From Sphingomonas sp. AP4-R1 (GTDB lineage: Bacteria; Pseudomonadota; Alphaproteobacteria; Sphingomonadales; Sphingomonadaceae), in NCBI RefSeq assembly GCF_013113735.1, contig NZ_CP053346.1:1054001-1118000 (forward strand): 64,000 nt of DNA. The letters run 5' to 3'. The position numbers and the translations under genes are program-made. This document shows, piece by piece, positions 17,017-24,873 of this stretch. The notes beneath the pieces are model-generated. The model ran no database searches. It was not told where the DNA came from and saw only the letters and a program-made list of their open reading frames with translations. Numbering within the stretch: position 1 is the first letter of the stretch; the number at the start of each line of letters is the position of its first letter.

Positions 17017-18441
17017 TCAGCCAGTTTGTCCGCTGAAAGCGGCGACGACCCCGCCGTTCGTCACCGATCGCGCCTTCGGGAATTTGCCGCCGCGCATGTA
17101 GACTGCACCGAACCGGGCGGTGATCGAATATTGCGAGCTGGCTGCCGCGCAATTCTCCAGGAACAGCTTCGATCCGCCCGCGCTCTCCGCGAGATTGACC
17201 ATGAAGTCGCTGGGCTGCACGCTTCCGCCCAGCGCGATATCGCCCCTGCTTGCGTAGCAGAAGGTGTCGATGCACCACATCGCCGTGCCGTCATTGGCGA
17301 TGGCCACGTTCGCGCCCGCGTTGCGCGCGCCCACGCCACGCAGATCGATCCACTTGCCGCCGTCGTGCGTGGTGAAGGCGTTGTTGCTGGTCGATCCCGG
17401 CCGGCCATTGTTGAGGCCGGTGCAGTCCATCGTGAACACGAACGCCTGATTGCCGCCCGCAATGTGGCTGTTGAACCCGTCCGACTGGTTGCCGCTCGCA
17501 TCGCATCGGAGGAAGGCGGCGCCCAGCACGTCGAAGATGCTCGCCCCGCCGCTGGCGATATTCTTCGCGGCGGTGACGATACCGTCGTCGCCGGCGGAAT
17601 AGCGGAAGGTGCAGTCCTCGGCCACGAACCGATAGGCGGCGGCGGATTGCAGGATCAGCGGCGTGAACCCGCCCGAAAGGTCGAAGCCGCTGACGAACAT
17701 GTTGCCGCCGCCGGACATGCGCATCACGGCCGCATTGCCCGTCATCTGCAGCGCGCGGCTGTTGGCGTTGGTGACCGCCGCGCCGTCGGCCCGGTTGACG
17801 TAGACGATGGCATTGTCGGTCCACCACGATCCCGGCGTCGCGCGGCACGCGGCCAGGCTCGTCGCGAAGGCCAGATCCGGGCGGAGCCCATCCTGGTCCA
17901 CGGTCGCCAGATCGATCACGCGGCGCACGTCCGCCTGCGTCGCCTTGTAGGTGGTGCCCGTGTCGAGCGACCAGGCCGGGGTGCCGAACAGGCCCGTATC
18001 GACGCGGCCGCCCACTGCGATCAGCGCGCAGGCCTTGGTCGGGGTGGATCCGGCGCCCAGTCCGTTGGGGGCCGGATAGGTGCCGGCGCGGACGTTGACG
18101 ATGTAGGGCGCCGTGCCCGCATTGCCCGCCTGGATCGCGGCGACGATCGATTTCTTGGCCGTGGCCCAGCTCAGGCCGTCGCCGGTGTCGTCGGCCCGGT
18201 TGATGTCGACATGATAGGTGGTCGGGTTGGTCCAGGGGGTGACGTCGGGCGTCGGCGCCCAGGCGCGGCGATCGAAATTGGTGCGCACGCGCCCGGTGGC
18301 GTCACGCCAGAAGTCGAACGGGAAGAGGCTGCGCGCGTAGGTGAAGCCCTCGGGCCGGGTGAGGGGGGTGCCGAAGGCGAGGCCGCGAGCGGCGAGGCTG
18401 CTGTCGCTGATGCCGCCGAGTGCGCCGGAGGTTCGCGTCAT
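17017..18441 (-). CDS. Right-handed beta-helix protein, candidate head-spike fibre
   Basis: The 474-residue product has no signal peptide or membrane span. After an N-terminal adaptor-like stretch of about 80 residues comes a typical beta-helix start (TYHVDINRADDTGDGLSWATAKKS, then IVNVRAGTYPAP), followed by repeating short-strand turns rich in Asn, Gly and Asp up to the C-terminus. Such folds form phage tailspikes and polysaccharide-binding fibres. It lies three bases after the spike-base gene, with GGAGG eight bases before its ATG, so the two are co-translated. By position it could be the counterpart of the GTA head-spike fibre GhsB. No catalytic residue can be assigned, so a polysaccharide lyase remains possible. 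Confidence 0.65.
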   Translation of the reverse strand: MTRTSGALGGISDSSLAARGLAFGTPLTRPEGFTYARSLFPFDFWRDATGRVRTNFDRRAWAPTPDVTPWTNPTTYHVDINRADDTGDGLSWATAKKSIVAAIQAGNAGTAPYIVNVRAGTYPAPNGLGAGSTPTKACALIAVGGRVDTGLFGTPAWSLDTGTTYKATQADVRRVIDLATVDQDGLRPDLAFATSLAACRATPGSWWTDNAIVYVNRADGAAVTNANSRALQMTGNAAVMRMSGGGNMFVSGFDLSGGFTPLILQSAAAYRFVAEDCTFRYSAGDDGIVTAAKNIASGGASIFDVLGAAFLRCDASGNQSDGFNSHIAGGNQAFVFTMDCTGLNNGRPGSTSNNAFTTHDGGKWIDLRGVGARNAGANVAIANDGTAMWCIDTFCYASRGDIALGGSVQPSDFMVNLAESAGGSKLFLENCAAASSQYSITARFGAVYMRGGKFPKARSVTNGGVVAAFSGQTG

Positions 18442-18444
18442 CGT

Positions 18445-18714
18445 TCAGGCCTCCGCGACCAGATCGGTGGCGGTCGTGCCGGTCGCGCGCACATACGCGG
18501 CGCGCACCGCGATGTAGCTCGCGTCGGGCAGGTTGCGGTAGGTCACGTCGGCGGCGCCGCCGATCCCGCGCAGCGTCACGTCGCCGCCGGTCCCCACATA
18601 CAGGCCGCGCGGCACGATCGGCAGCGCGACGCTGTCGCTGGGGGTGACAGCATAGGGTGCGAGCGCCGGTGCGGAGGCGGAATCGGTAAAATTCGCAAAG
18701 GCATCGATTGGCAT
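18445..18714 (-). CDS. Spike base protein, RCAP_rcc01079 (GTA GhsA)-like
   Basis: This 89-residue protein has the pattern I know from the GTA/phage spike-base family: AYAVTPSDS-type motif (here APYAVTPSDSVALP), RGLYVGTGGDVTLRG, a short strand region and the ending RATGTTATDLVAEA. In Rhodobacter capsulatus the family member GhsA anchors the head spikes of the gene transfer agent, which bind the recipient capsule. ATG 18714 has GGGAG eight bases upstream; a TTG at 18720 is a less likely start. The next gene downstream is the beta-helix protein. The family call is from memory of the motif pattern, not from a search. Confidence 0.72.
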   Translation of the reverse strand: MPIDAFANFTDSASAPALAPYAVTPSDSVALPIVPRGLYVGTGGDVTLRGIGGAADVTYRNLPDASYIAVRAAYVRATGTTATDLVAEA

Positions 18715-18739
18715 GTGCAAAGCTCCCTTCGAATTGCGT

Positions 18740-18754
18740 GTTCTCTTTATGTTC
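18740..18754. promoter_or_regulatory. LexA-type box GTTC-N7-GTTC
   Basis: The sequence GTTC TCTTTAT GTTC is an exact match to the alphaproteobacterial SOS-box pattern (direct repeat with a seven-base spacer). It lies 26-40 bases upstream of the spike-base ATG (18714) and about 100 bases upstream of the polymerase start on the other strand. Eight fixed bases occur by chance about once per 65 kb per strand, so position rather than pattern alone gives it weight. Confidence 0.5.
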
Positions 18755-18768
18755 CTTCTCCTTTTGTA

Positions 18769-18782
18769 GGAAAGCGCTTTCC
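18769..18782. promoter_or_regulatory. Perfect palindrome GGAAAGCGCTTTCC, LacI-type operator candidate
   Basis: A perfect 14-base palindrome with a central CG sits in the 140-base divergent region between the spike unit and the polymerase gene. AAAGCGCTTT-centred palindromes are typical operators of LacI-family regulators. No LacI-family gene is in the window. It could control either direction. Confidence 0.45.
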
Positions 18783-18854
18783 GTGATCGGTGGACAAAGA
18801 GCGGGGCATCTGCGATTTTCGTCAGGACATTGAGTAACCTGAAGGACTCCGGCG

Positions 18855-20282
18855 TTGGCCGAACTGAGCGATTCGAGCAGCCGGATGGATGGACCTTTGG
18901 CGCTGGATCCGTCTGGCTCGCCCACGCGCCGCCGGCGCAGCGGCGGTTCGGGGCGCAGCGGGTCGGGCAGCGGATCCTCGGGCAGCGCGCGCGGCAGCCG
19001 GTCCTCCCGTTCGGGCGAGGATGCCGGCGCGCTCGATCCGGTGACGACCACGCAGCAGAATATCGTCTTCGGCGTCTTCGCCGTGCTGATGATCTGCCTC
19101 ACCGTCTTCCAGAAGATCGGCTATGTGCCGAGCAAGGCCTTCATCATCCCGATCATCCTGCCGGTCGCCTATGTGGCGCTCGGCGTCGGCGTGCTGTTCG
19201 CGCGCCCGGTCTTCCGGCCGGAGCGGGCGATCCTCTATCTGGCGCTGGTCACGCTATCGACGCTCAGCAATGTGCTGTTCGCGCCGAAATATTCGCTGGG
19301 CAGCATGGCGCTCTATTACGCGCTCTATCTGCCCTTCCTGGTCGCGTTCGATACGACGCGCGCCACCTACCGGCGCTGTCTCGATTTCTTCTGCACGGTG
19401 ATGCTCGTCTTCGCCGGGATCGTGTGGGCGCAGCATGCGATCCAGATCAGCATCGGGTGGCAATATTGGCCCAATCTGGACAAATTGCTGCCGCCGAGCC
19501 TGCTCATTCCGGAATTCAATTACATCCAGCCGATCGAATGGGGGCTGAATCTGATGAAGCCTTCGGGGATCGCTTTCCTCGAAGTGTCGATCCTCTCGCA
19601 GTTCATCACGTTCGCGCTGATCATCGAGCTGCTCTATTTCCAGCGCGTCCAGCGCGCCGTCTTCTTCGGTGCCACCCTGCTGGCGACGTTCGCGGGCACG
19701 GGTCTGGTGCTGCTGCTGGTGAGCCTGCCGATCATCTTCAGCCGCATGAACACGCGCGTGTTCGCGATCATGCTCGCCACCGCTTTCTTCGCCTTGTTCG
19801 TCGCGCTGGAGCTGCACTGGTTCGATCTGGTCGCGCACCGCTTCGGCGAGTTTCAGGAGACGGGCAGCAGCGCCAATTCGCGCTTCATCGCGCCGCTGGA
19901 TCGCATCCGCATCGCGCTGATCGATCCGCACGGCGTCTATGGTGGCGCGGGCGCGGGCCAGATCGAGGCGGGCGGCAACACCTTCTGGTGGCCGATCGCC
20001 AAGACCACGGTGGAATATGGCCTGCTCGAAGGCATTTTCTTCTACGTTTTCTATCTGACGTGCCTGTTCGACAAGGCGCCCAGCAAGCAGCTCGCCTTCG
20101 TGATCGCGATCTGGTTCTCGTTCGAGGGCACGTTGCTGACGGCGCTCAACCCGATCACCTGCGTGATGTTGTCGACGATGTTCGTCGTGCGGGACGAAAA
20201 GCGCGTCCGCCGTCGCCGCTCGTCGTCCGAAAGCGGCAGCGTCTCCGGGCTGGCGGAACCGGGCCCGGCGGTGGCCGTGTGA
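18855..20282 (+). CDS. Wzy-like polysaccharide polymerase (polytopic membrane protein)
   Basis: The 475-residue product has about ten membrane segments between residues 70 and 440 and a larger periplasmic loop around FQETGSSANSRFIAPLDR, as in O-antigen polymerase/ligase-type proteins. It is probably the Wzy polymerase that joins repeat units on the periplasmic side. Unusually, it has a Ser/Gly/Arg-rich N-terminal extension (about residues 22-55) and an Arg/Ser-rich cytoplasmic tail (KRVRRRRSSSESGS). The TTG start at 18855 has AAGGA eight bases ahead; the ATG at 18885 lacks a ribosome site. Motif evidence is weak, as usual for Wzy; the call rests on topology and context. Confidence 0.68.
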   Translation: MAELSDSSSRMDGPLALDPSGSPTRRRRSGGSGRSGSGSGSSGSARGSRSSRSGEDAGALDPVTTTQQNIVFGVFAVLMICLTVFQKIGYVPSKAFIIPIILPVAYVALGVGVLFARPVFRPERAILYLALVTLSTLSNVLFAPKYSLGSMALYYALYLPFLVAFDTTRATYRRCLDFFCTVMLVFAGIVWAQHAIQISIGWQYWPNLDKLLPPSLLIPEFNYIQPIEWGLNLMKPSGIAFLEVSILSQFITFALIIELLYFQRVQRAVFFGATLLATFAGTGLVLLLVSLPIIFSRMNTRVFAIMLATAFFALFVALELHWFDLVAHRFGEFQETGSSANSRFIAPLDRIRIALIDPHGVYGGAGAGQIEAGGNTFWWPIAKTTVEYGLLEGIFFYVFYLTCLFDKAPSKQLAFVIAIWFSFEGTLLTALNPITCVMLSTMFVVRDEKRVRRRRSSSESGSVSGLAEPGPAVAV

Positions 20283-20292
20283 GGATGTCGTC

Positions 20293-21057
20293 TTGGCGTT
20301 AGTCGATCGTCTGGTTTACGCGATCGGGGATATTCACGGGCGCGCCGATCTGCTCGCCCGCCTGCTCGATCAGATCCGCGCCGATCGCGCGCGGCAGGCG
20401 CCGGGCGCGGAGCCCACGCTGGCCATCTTCCTCGGCGATTATGTCGATCGCGGGCCCCAGTCGCGTCAGGTGATCGATCTGCTGCTGGAGTTCCGGCGCG
20501 ATCCCGCGTTCGAATCGCGCTTCCTGCTCGGCAATCACGAAGACACGATGCTCGATTATCTCGACGGGCAGGTGAGCGGGCTCGGCTGGAGCCGGCATGG
20601 CGGCGCGGCGACGCTGCAATCCTATGGCGTGGCGCCGCCCGCCGAGGAGAGCCGTGCCGCCTGGTCCGCCCGACGCAAGGCGCTGGTGGCCGCCGTCCCG
20701 CCCGAGCATCGCGCCTTTCTGGAAGGGCTGGAACTGACCATCTCGCTCGGCCAGATCCTGTTCGTCCATGCCGGCATCCGGCCGGGCGTCGCGCTGGATC
20801 AGCAGAGCAAGCGCGATCTGCTCTGGATCCGCCGCGAGTTTCTGGAGGCCGAGCGCACCGATCCGTGGCTGGTCGTCCACGGCCACACGCCCAAGGGCGA
20901 GGCTTATGGTGCCCCCGGCCGGCTCTGTCTCGACAGCGGCGGCTATATTTCGGGCCGGCTGACGGCCGCGTCCTTCTGCGGCGATACCGTCCGCCTGATC
21001 GAAACCGGCCGACCGGAACCGCGCATATTCCCGGCGCAACTCGCAAACGCGGCATAA
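20293..21057 (+). CDS. PPP-type metallophosphoesterase (Ser/Thr phosphatase-like)
   Basis: The 254-residue protein has the full PPP metal-binding set: GDIHG near residue 13, GDYVDRG near residue 48 and GNHE near residue 81, with later histidines in FVHAGIRPG and VVHGHTPKG. It belongs with bacterial PrpA/ApaH-like enzymes that dephosphorylate proteins or dinucleotides. It lies ten bases after the polymerase and precedes the epimerase, so it is part of the polysaccharide locus. It might oppose the tyrosine autokinase or act on a pathway intermediate; this is inference. The start is TTG 20293 with GAGG eight bases ahead. Confidence 0.85.
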   Translation: MALVDRLVYAIGDIHGRADLLARLLDQIRADRARQAPGAEPTLAIFLGDYVDRGPQSRQVIDLLLEFRRDPAFESRFLLGNHEDTMLDYLDGQVSGLGWSRHGGAATLQSYGVAPPAEESRAAWSARRKALVAAVPPEHRAFLEGLELTISLGQILFVHAGIRPGVALDQQSKRDLLWIRREFLEAERTDPWLVVHGHTPKGEAYGAPGRLCLDSGGYISGRLTAASFCGDTVRLIETGRPEPRIFPAQLANAA

Positions 21058-21189
21058 GGCATTGGTCGTTCCGGCGCGGCGGCGCATCGCGCGTATGACG
21101 GTTTTGTTCGCAGTCGCAGCAAAGAGGGCTTGCGGCGCCGCCTGTCTTGGGTGAGGACAGCCTTAACCAAAGTAAGGTGGGGTGGGACC

Positions 21190-22200
21190 ATGCGTATTCT
21201 GGTAACCGGCGTGGCAGGCTTCATCGGCAGCCATGTGGCGCGACGCCTGCTGGCGCGCGGTGACACCGTCGTCGGCATCGATAATCTGAACGATTATAAT
21301 CCGGTCCAGCTGAAGCGCGATCGGCTGGATGCGATCGTGGCGGACGGCGGCGCCGATCGCTTCACGTTTCACCATCTCGATTTCTCGGATCACGAGGCGC
21401 TGGATGCGGCGCTGGGCGCGACCGATATCGACAGCATCGTCCATCTCGGCGCGCAGGCGGGCGTACGTTACTCGCTCACCAATCCGCGCGCTTATGTCGC
21501 GTCGAATCTCGCCGGCCATGTGAACATTCTCGAGCTGGCCCGCGCCCGGCGCGTCGACCATCTCGTCTATGCCTCGTCCTCGTCGGTCTATGGCACCAGC
21601 CCGGATCTGCCCTTCCGGGTCGAGCAGCGCGTGGATTTCCCGATCTCGCTCTATGCCGCCACCAAGAAGGCGGACGAGCTGATGAGCGAAACCTACGCGC
21701 ATCTCTATCGCATCCCGCAGACGGGCCTGCGCTTCTTCACCGTCTATGGCCCGTGGGGCCGGCCGGACATGGCCGTGTGGGGCTTCACCGACAAGATCCT
21801 GTCGGGCGTGCCGATCGAGGTGTTCAACGGCGGCAACATGCGCCGCGATTTCACCTTCATCGACGATATCGTGACGGGCATCATCGCCGCGCTCGACAAT
21901 CCGCCGCCGGATGACGGCGCAGCCAAGGCGGGCGGCAGCGTCTCGCCGCACCGGCTCTACAATATCGGCAACAACCAGGCCGAGCAGCTGGAGACGATGA
22001 TCGGGCTGATCGAGGAGAGCTGCGGTTGCAAGGCGATCCGGATCGAGAAGCCGATGCAGCCGGGCGACGTGCCTGCCACCTATGCCGATCTCACCGCGAT
22101 CCGCGAGGATCTCGGCTTCCGGCCGACCACGCCGATCTCCGTCGGCATTCCGATCTTCGTCGAATGGTTCAAGGGCTATCGCGCGTCGGCCCGCAACTGA
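21190..22200 (+). CDS. NAD-dependent epimerase, UDP-glucuronate 4-epimerase-like
   Basis: The 336-residue extended SDR has the NAD motif TGVAGFIGSHVARRLL, the SSSSVYG serine region and catalytic YAATKKADE (Tyr-x3-Lys). The motif set and the N-terminal GIDNLNDYNPVQLKRDRL most resemble UDP-glucuronate 4-epimerases (CapI/LspL), which make UDP-galacturonate. This points to a uronic acid in the polymer. The frame is open upstream to 21130, but ATG 21190 starts directly at the Rossmann fold. Confidence 0.85.
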   Translation: MRILVTGVAGFIGSHVARRLLARGDTVVGIDNLNDYNPVQLKRDRLDAIVADGGADRFTFHHLDFSDHEALDAALGATDIDSIVHLGAQAGVRYSLTNPRAYVASNLAGHVNILELARARRVDHLVYASSSSVYGTSPDLPFRVEQRVDFPISLYAATKKADELMSETYAHLYRIPQTGLRFFTVYGPWGRPDMAVWGFTDKILSGVPIEVFNGGNMRRDFTFIDDIVTGIIAALDNPPPDDGAAKAGGSVSPHRLYNIGNNQAEQLETMIGLIEESCGCKAIRIEKPMQPGDVPATYADLTAIREDLGFRPTTPISVGIPIFVEWFKGYRASARN

Positions 22201-22253
22201 CCGGTCAAACCGGTTCGCTACAGTCGCGGCAGGCCGTGTGAGGAGAGTTTAGC

Positions 22254-23468
22254 GTGCGGATCCTTCATCTCAGTTCCCTTTACCCGCCGCACCTCGTGGG
22301 CGGTGCCGAGCGCGTCGTCGAGATGCTCGCGGAAGGACAGGCGCGCGAGGGGCATGACGTGAGCGTCGCCTATATCGTGCCCGAGGCGCAGCCGGAGGGC
22401 GAGCGTCACGGCGTGAAGACCTATCCGATCGCCAATTCCAATCTCTACTGGATCGATGACGTGCCGTTCAAATCCGGCCCGCTCCGGATGATCAACAAGG
22501 CGATCACGACCTTCAATTTCCGCTCGGCCGCCGATTTCGGCAGGATCGCCCGCAAGGTGAAGCCGGACGTCGTGCATTCGCACTCGATGGTCACCTTCTC
22601 GCCGCTCGCCTGGCAGCGCGCGAAGAATGCCGGCGCGCGGCTGGTCCACACGCTCCACGATTATGACATGGTCTGCCTGCGCGCGACCCTGTTCAACAAT
22701 GGCCGCAACTGCGTCACCCGTCGCGCCGCCTGCGAATATGCGTCGCGCTGGAAGGCGACCTACGCCTCGCTGTTCGATGCCGTGGTCGGCGTGTCGGAAG
22801 CGGTGCTGGACGAACATGTCACGCGCGGCGCTTTGGCGGGTGTCTCGCCCGATCGCCTGTCGGTGATCTGGAACGGCGCGCGCGTCACTCGTCATGATGC
22901 CATCGCCGAGCGCGCGGCGCGGCAGGGCCCGTTCACCTTCGGCTTCATCGGCCGCCTCGTCCCCGAAAAGGGGCTCGACGTGCTGCTCGCGGCCTGCCGC
23001 CTGCTTCCGGCCGAGGGCTGGACGCTGCGGATCGCGGGCAAGGCGCCGGGCGAGAATGATTATGAGGAGCGCGCCAGGGGCCTCCCGATCGAATTCTGCG
23101 GCTTCGTGGATTCGTCGGCCTTCATGGATACGCTGGACGTGCTGGTCGTCCCCTCGGTCTGGCGCGAGCCGTTCGGCCTCACCGTGGTCGAATCCCTGGC
23201 GCGCGGCGTGCCCGTGCTGGGCACGGCGCATGGCGCGGTGTGCGAGCTTGTCACCAAGAGCGGCCTCGGCAGCGATTGGGTGGTGAAGGCGGACGATCCC
23301 GCCGCGCTCGCCCAGCGCATGACCGAGATCATGGCGCGCGGGCGGCAGGCGCTGCCCTCGGCCGCCACCTTCGGCGGGCTGCTGGATCAGGTCTCGCCCG
23401 AGAAGATGGTGGGCTCCTATCTCGGCCTTTACGAAGGCCTTCTCTCTGATCGTGTTGCTGCGGAGTAA
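22254..23468 (+). CDS. Glycosyltransferase family 4 (tandem copy 1)
   Basis: The 404-residue protein starts MRILHLSSLYPPHLVGGAER, almost identical to the start of the next gene. It has the GT4 donor-site strand FGFIGRLVPEKGLDVLLAA and, near residue 305, the E-x7-E region in REPFGLTVVESLARGVP. The GTG start at 22254 follows GAGGAG. It probably transfers a sugar during repeat-unit assembly. The following glycosyltransferase begins four bases after its stop. Confidence 0.88.
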   Translation: MRILHLSSLYPPHLVGGAERVVEMLAEGQAREGHDVSVAYIVPEAQPEGERHGVKTYPIANSNLYWIDDVPFKSGPLRMINKAITTFNFRSAADFGRIARKVKPDVVHSHSMVTFSPLAWQRAKNAGARLVHTLHDYDMVCLRATLFNNGRNCVTRRAACEYASRWKATYASLFDAVVGVSEAVLDEHVTRGALAGVSPDRLSVIWNGARVTRHDAIAERAARQGPFTFGFIGRLVPEKGLDVLLAACRLLPAEGWTLRIAGKAPGENDYEERARGLPIEFCGFVDSSAFMDTLDVLVVPSVWREPFGLTVVESLARGVPVLGTAHGAVCELVTKSGLGSDWVVKADDPAALAQRMTEIMARGRQALPSAATFGGLLDQVSPEKMVGSYLGLYEGLLSDRVAAE

Positions 23469-23471
23469 ATC

Positions 23472-24692
23472 GTGCGGATCCTTCATCTCAGTACGCTGTA
23501 TCCGCCCCATATCGTCGGCGGAGCGGAGCGCTCGGTCGAATTGCTGGCGGAGGCGCAGGTCGCGCTCGGCCACACGGTCGGCGCCGCCTGCCTCAATCGC
23601 GAGACGGTCGCGCGCACGGAGCGCAACGACGTCAGCGTCTATCGCATGGCGCACGGCAATGATTTCTGGATGGAGGATGTCGAGGAGCATGGCCGCGCCG
23701 CGCGCACGGTCGCCAAGCTCAAGCAGCCCTTCAACACCGCGCTCGCCGGCCGCTTCGGCGCGGTGCTGGACGATTTCAAGCCGGATATCCTCCACAGCCA
23801 TTCGATGGTGGAGGTCAGCAGCCTGCTCTGGACCGAAGCCGCCAAGCGCGGCATTCCGGTGGCGCACACGATCCGCGATTATGAGCTGCTCTGCACCAAT
23901 TCGGGCATGTTCAAGAACGGCAAGACCTGCGCCTCGCGCCACGTGAAGTGCAAGGTGCTGACGCTCGACAAGCTCATGCGCCATCGCGCGGTCGGGGCGG
24001 TCGCCAGCGTCGGTCGGCAGATCCTCGATACGCATCTGGACGAGGGATATTTCTCCCACGTCGACAGGAATTATCGCCGCGTCATCTGGAATCCGGCGAT
24101 CGTGAAGGGGGCGGGGGCCAATTATGTGAAGCCCCGGCTCGAAGGGCCGCTGCGCTTCGGCTATCTCGGCCGCATCTCGGCGGAAAAGGGTGTCGATACG
24201 ATGCTGGAGGCGCTGCGCCTTCTGCCCGCCGGCGGCTGGGAGGCGATCATCGCCGGCAAGGCGCCCGCCGACATGCCCCGGTTCGAGGCGCTCGCGGCGG
24301 GCATGCCTGTCACGTTTGCCGGCTTCATGGATCCGAAGGACTTCTTCGAGGCGATCGATGTGCTGATCGTGCCGTCGCTGTGGGCGGAGCCGCTGCCGCG
24401 CACGATCCTGGAGGCCTGCGCGATGCGCGTGCCGTCGCTCGGCGCGCGCTCCGGCGGCATTCCCGAGCTGATCGGCGAAGAGAATAAGGACTGGCTGTAC
24501 GACGCGCATGATCCGGCCGACATGGCCGCGCGCATGGCGCCGATTGTGGAGCGCGGCCGCGACGGCCTCACCTTCGATCGCTTCGAGCTGGTCCTGTCGC
24601 AGACACAGCCCAGCACCGTCGCGAACAAATATCTGGATCTGTATCAGGGCGCACTGGCGAGCCGTGGGAAGACCCTCTCCGCGGCGGCCTAG
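23472..24692 (+). CDS. Glycosyltransferase family 4 (tandem copy 2)
   Basis: The 406-residue product opens MRILHLSTLYPPHIVGGAER and aligns along its length with the preceding gene, so the two are tandem paralogues. The donor-site strand is RFGYLGRISAEKGVDTMLEA and the acidic motif region is AEPLPRTILEACAMRVP. Between them the acceptor regions differ, which suggests different acceptor sugars. The GTG start at 23472 uses a GGAG located at the end of the preceding gene. This is the last gene of the plus-strand polysaccharide operon. Confidence 0.88.
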   Translation: MRILHLSTLYPPHIVGGAERSVELLAEAQVALGHTVGAACLNRETVARTERNDVSVYRMAHGNDFWMEDVEEHGRAARTVAKLKQPFNTALAGRFGAVLDDFKPDILHSHSMVEVSSLLWTEAAKRGIPVAHTIRDYELLCTNSGMFKNGKTCASRHVKCKVLTLDKLMRHRAVGAVASVGRQILDTHLDEGYFSHVDRNYRRVIWNPAIVKGAGANYVKPRLEGPLRFGYLGRISAEKGVDTMLEALRLLPAGGWEAIIAGKAPADMPRFEALAAGMPVTFAGFMDPKDFFEAIDVLIVPSLWAEPLPRTILEACAMRVPSLGARSGGIPELIGEENKDWLYDAHDPADMAARMAPIVERGRDGLTFDRFELVLSQTQPSTVANKYLDLYQGALASRGKTLSAAA

Positions 24693-24725
24693 GCCCCGGA
24701 TCGACCTCGGCTCCTCTTCTTCGTC

Positions 24726-24746
24726 ACCCCGGCCTTGAGCCGGGGT
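24726..24746. repeat. Short palindrome ACCCCGGC-cttga-GCCGGGGT
   Basis: An eight-base perfect stem with a five-base loop lies 33 bases after the last glycosyltransferase gene. It belongs to a dispersed CCGG(A/C)-type hairpin family also seen at 50475 and 62731. It has no following T-run, so if it ends transcription it does so weakly. Confidence 0.55.
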
Positions 24747-24873
24747 CCCGCTGCCTTTGTTCCGGGTTCGGTGCGCGAAGAAGCGGGATGAAACGAACCC
24801 GCGCTCGCCTGTTATGATGGCGCGATGCGGCGGTGCGCGGCGATGCCGTGCGCCGGATTTCAGGAGACAAGCA

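Noticed and set aside
17017..18714. Reading the spike pair as part of a full prophage
   Set aside because: No capsid, portal, terminase, integrase or attachment site lies nearby; both sides are polysaccharide genes.
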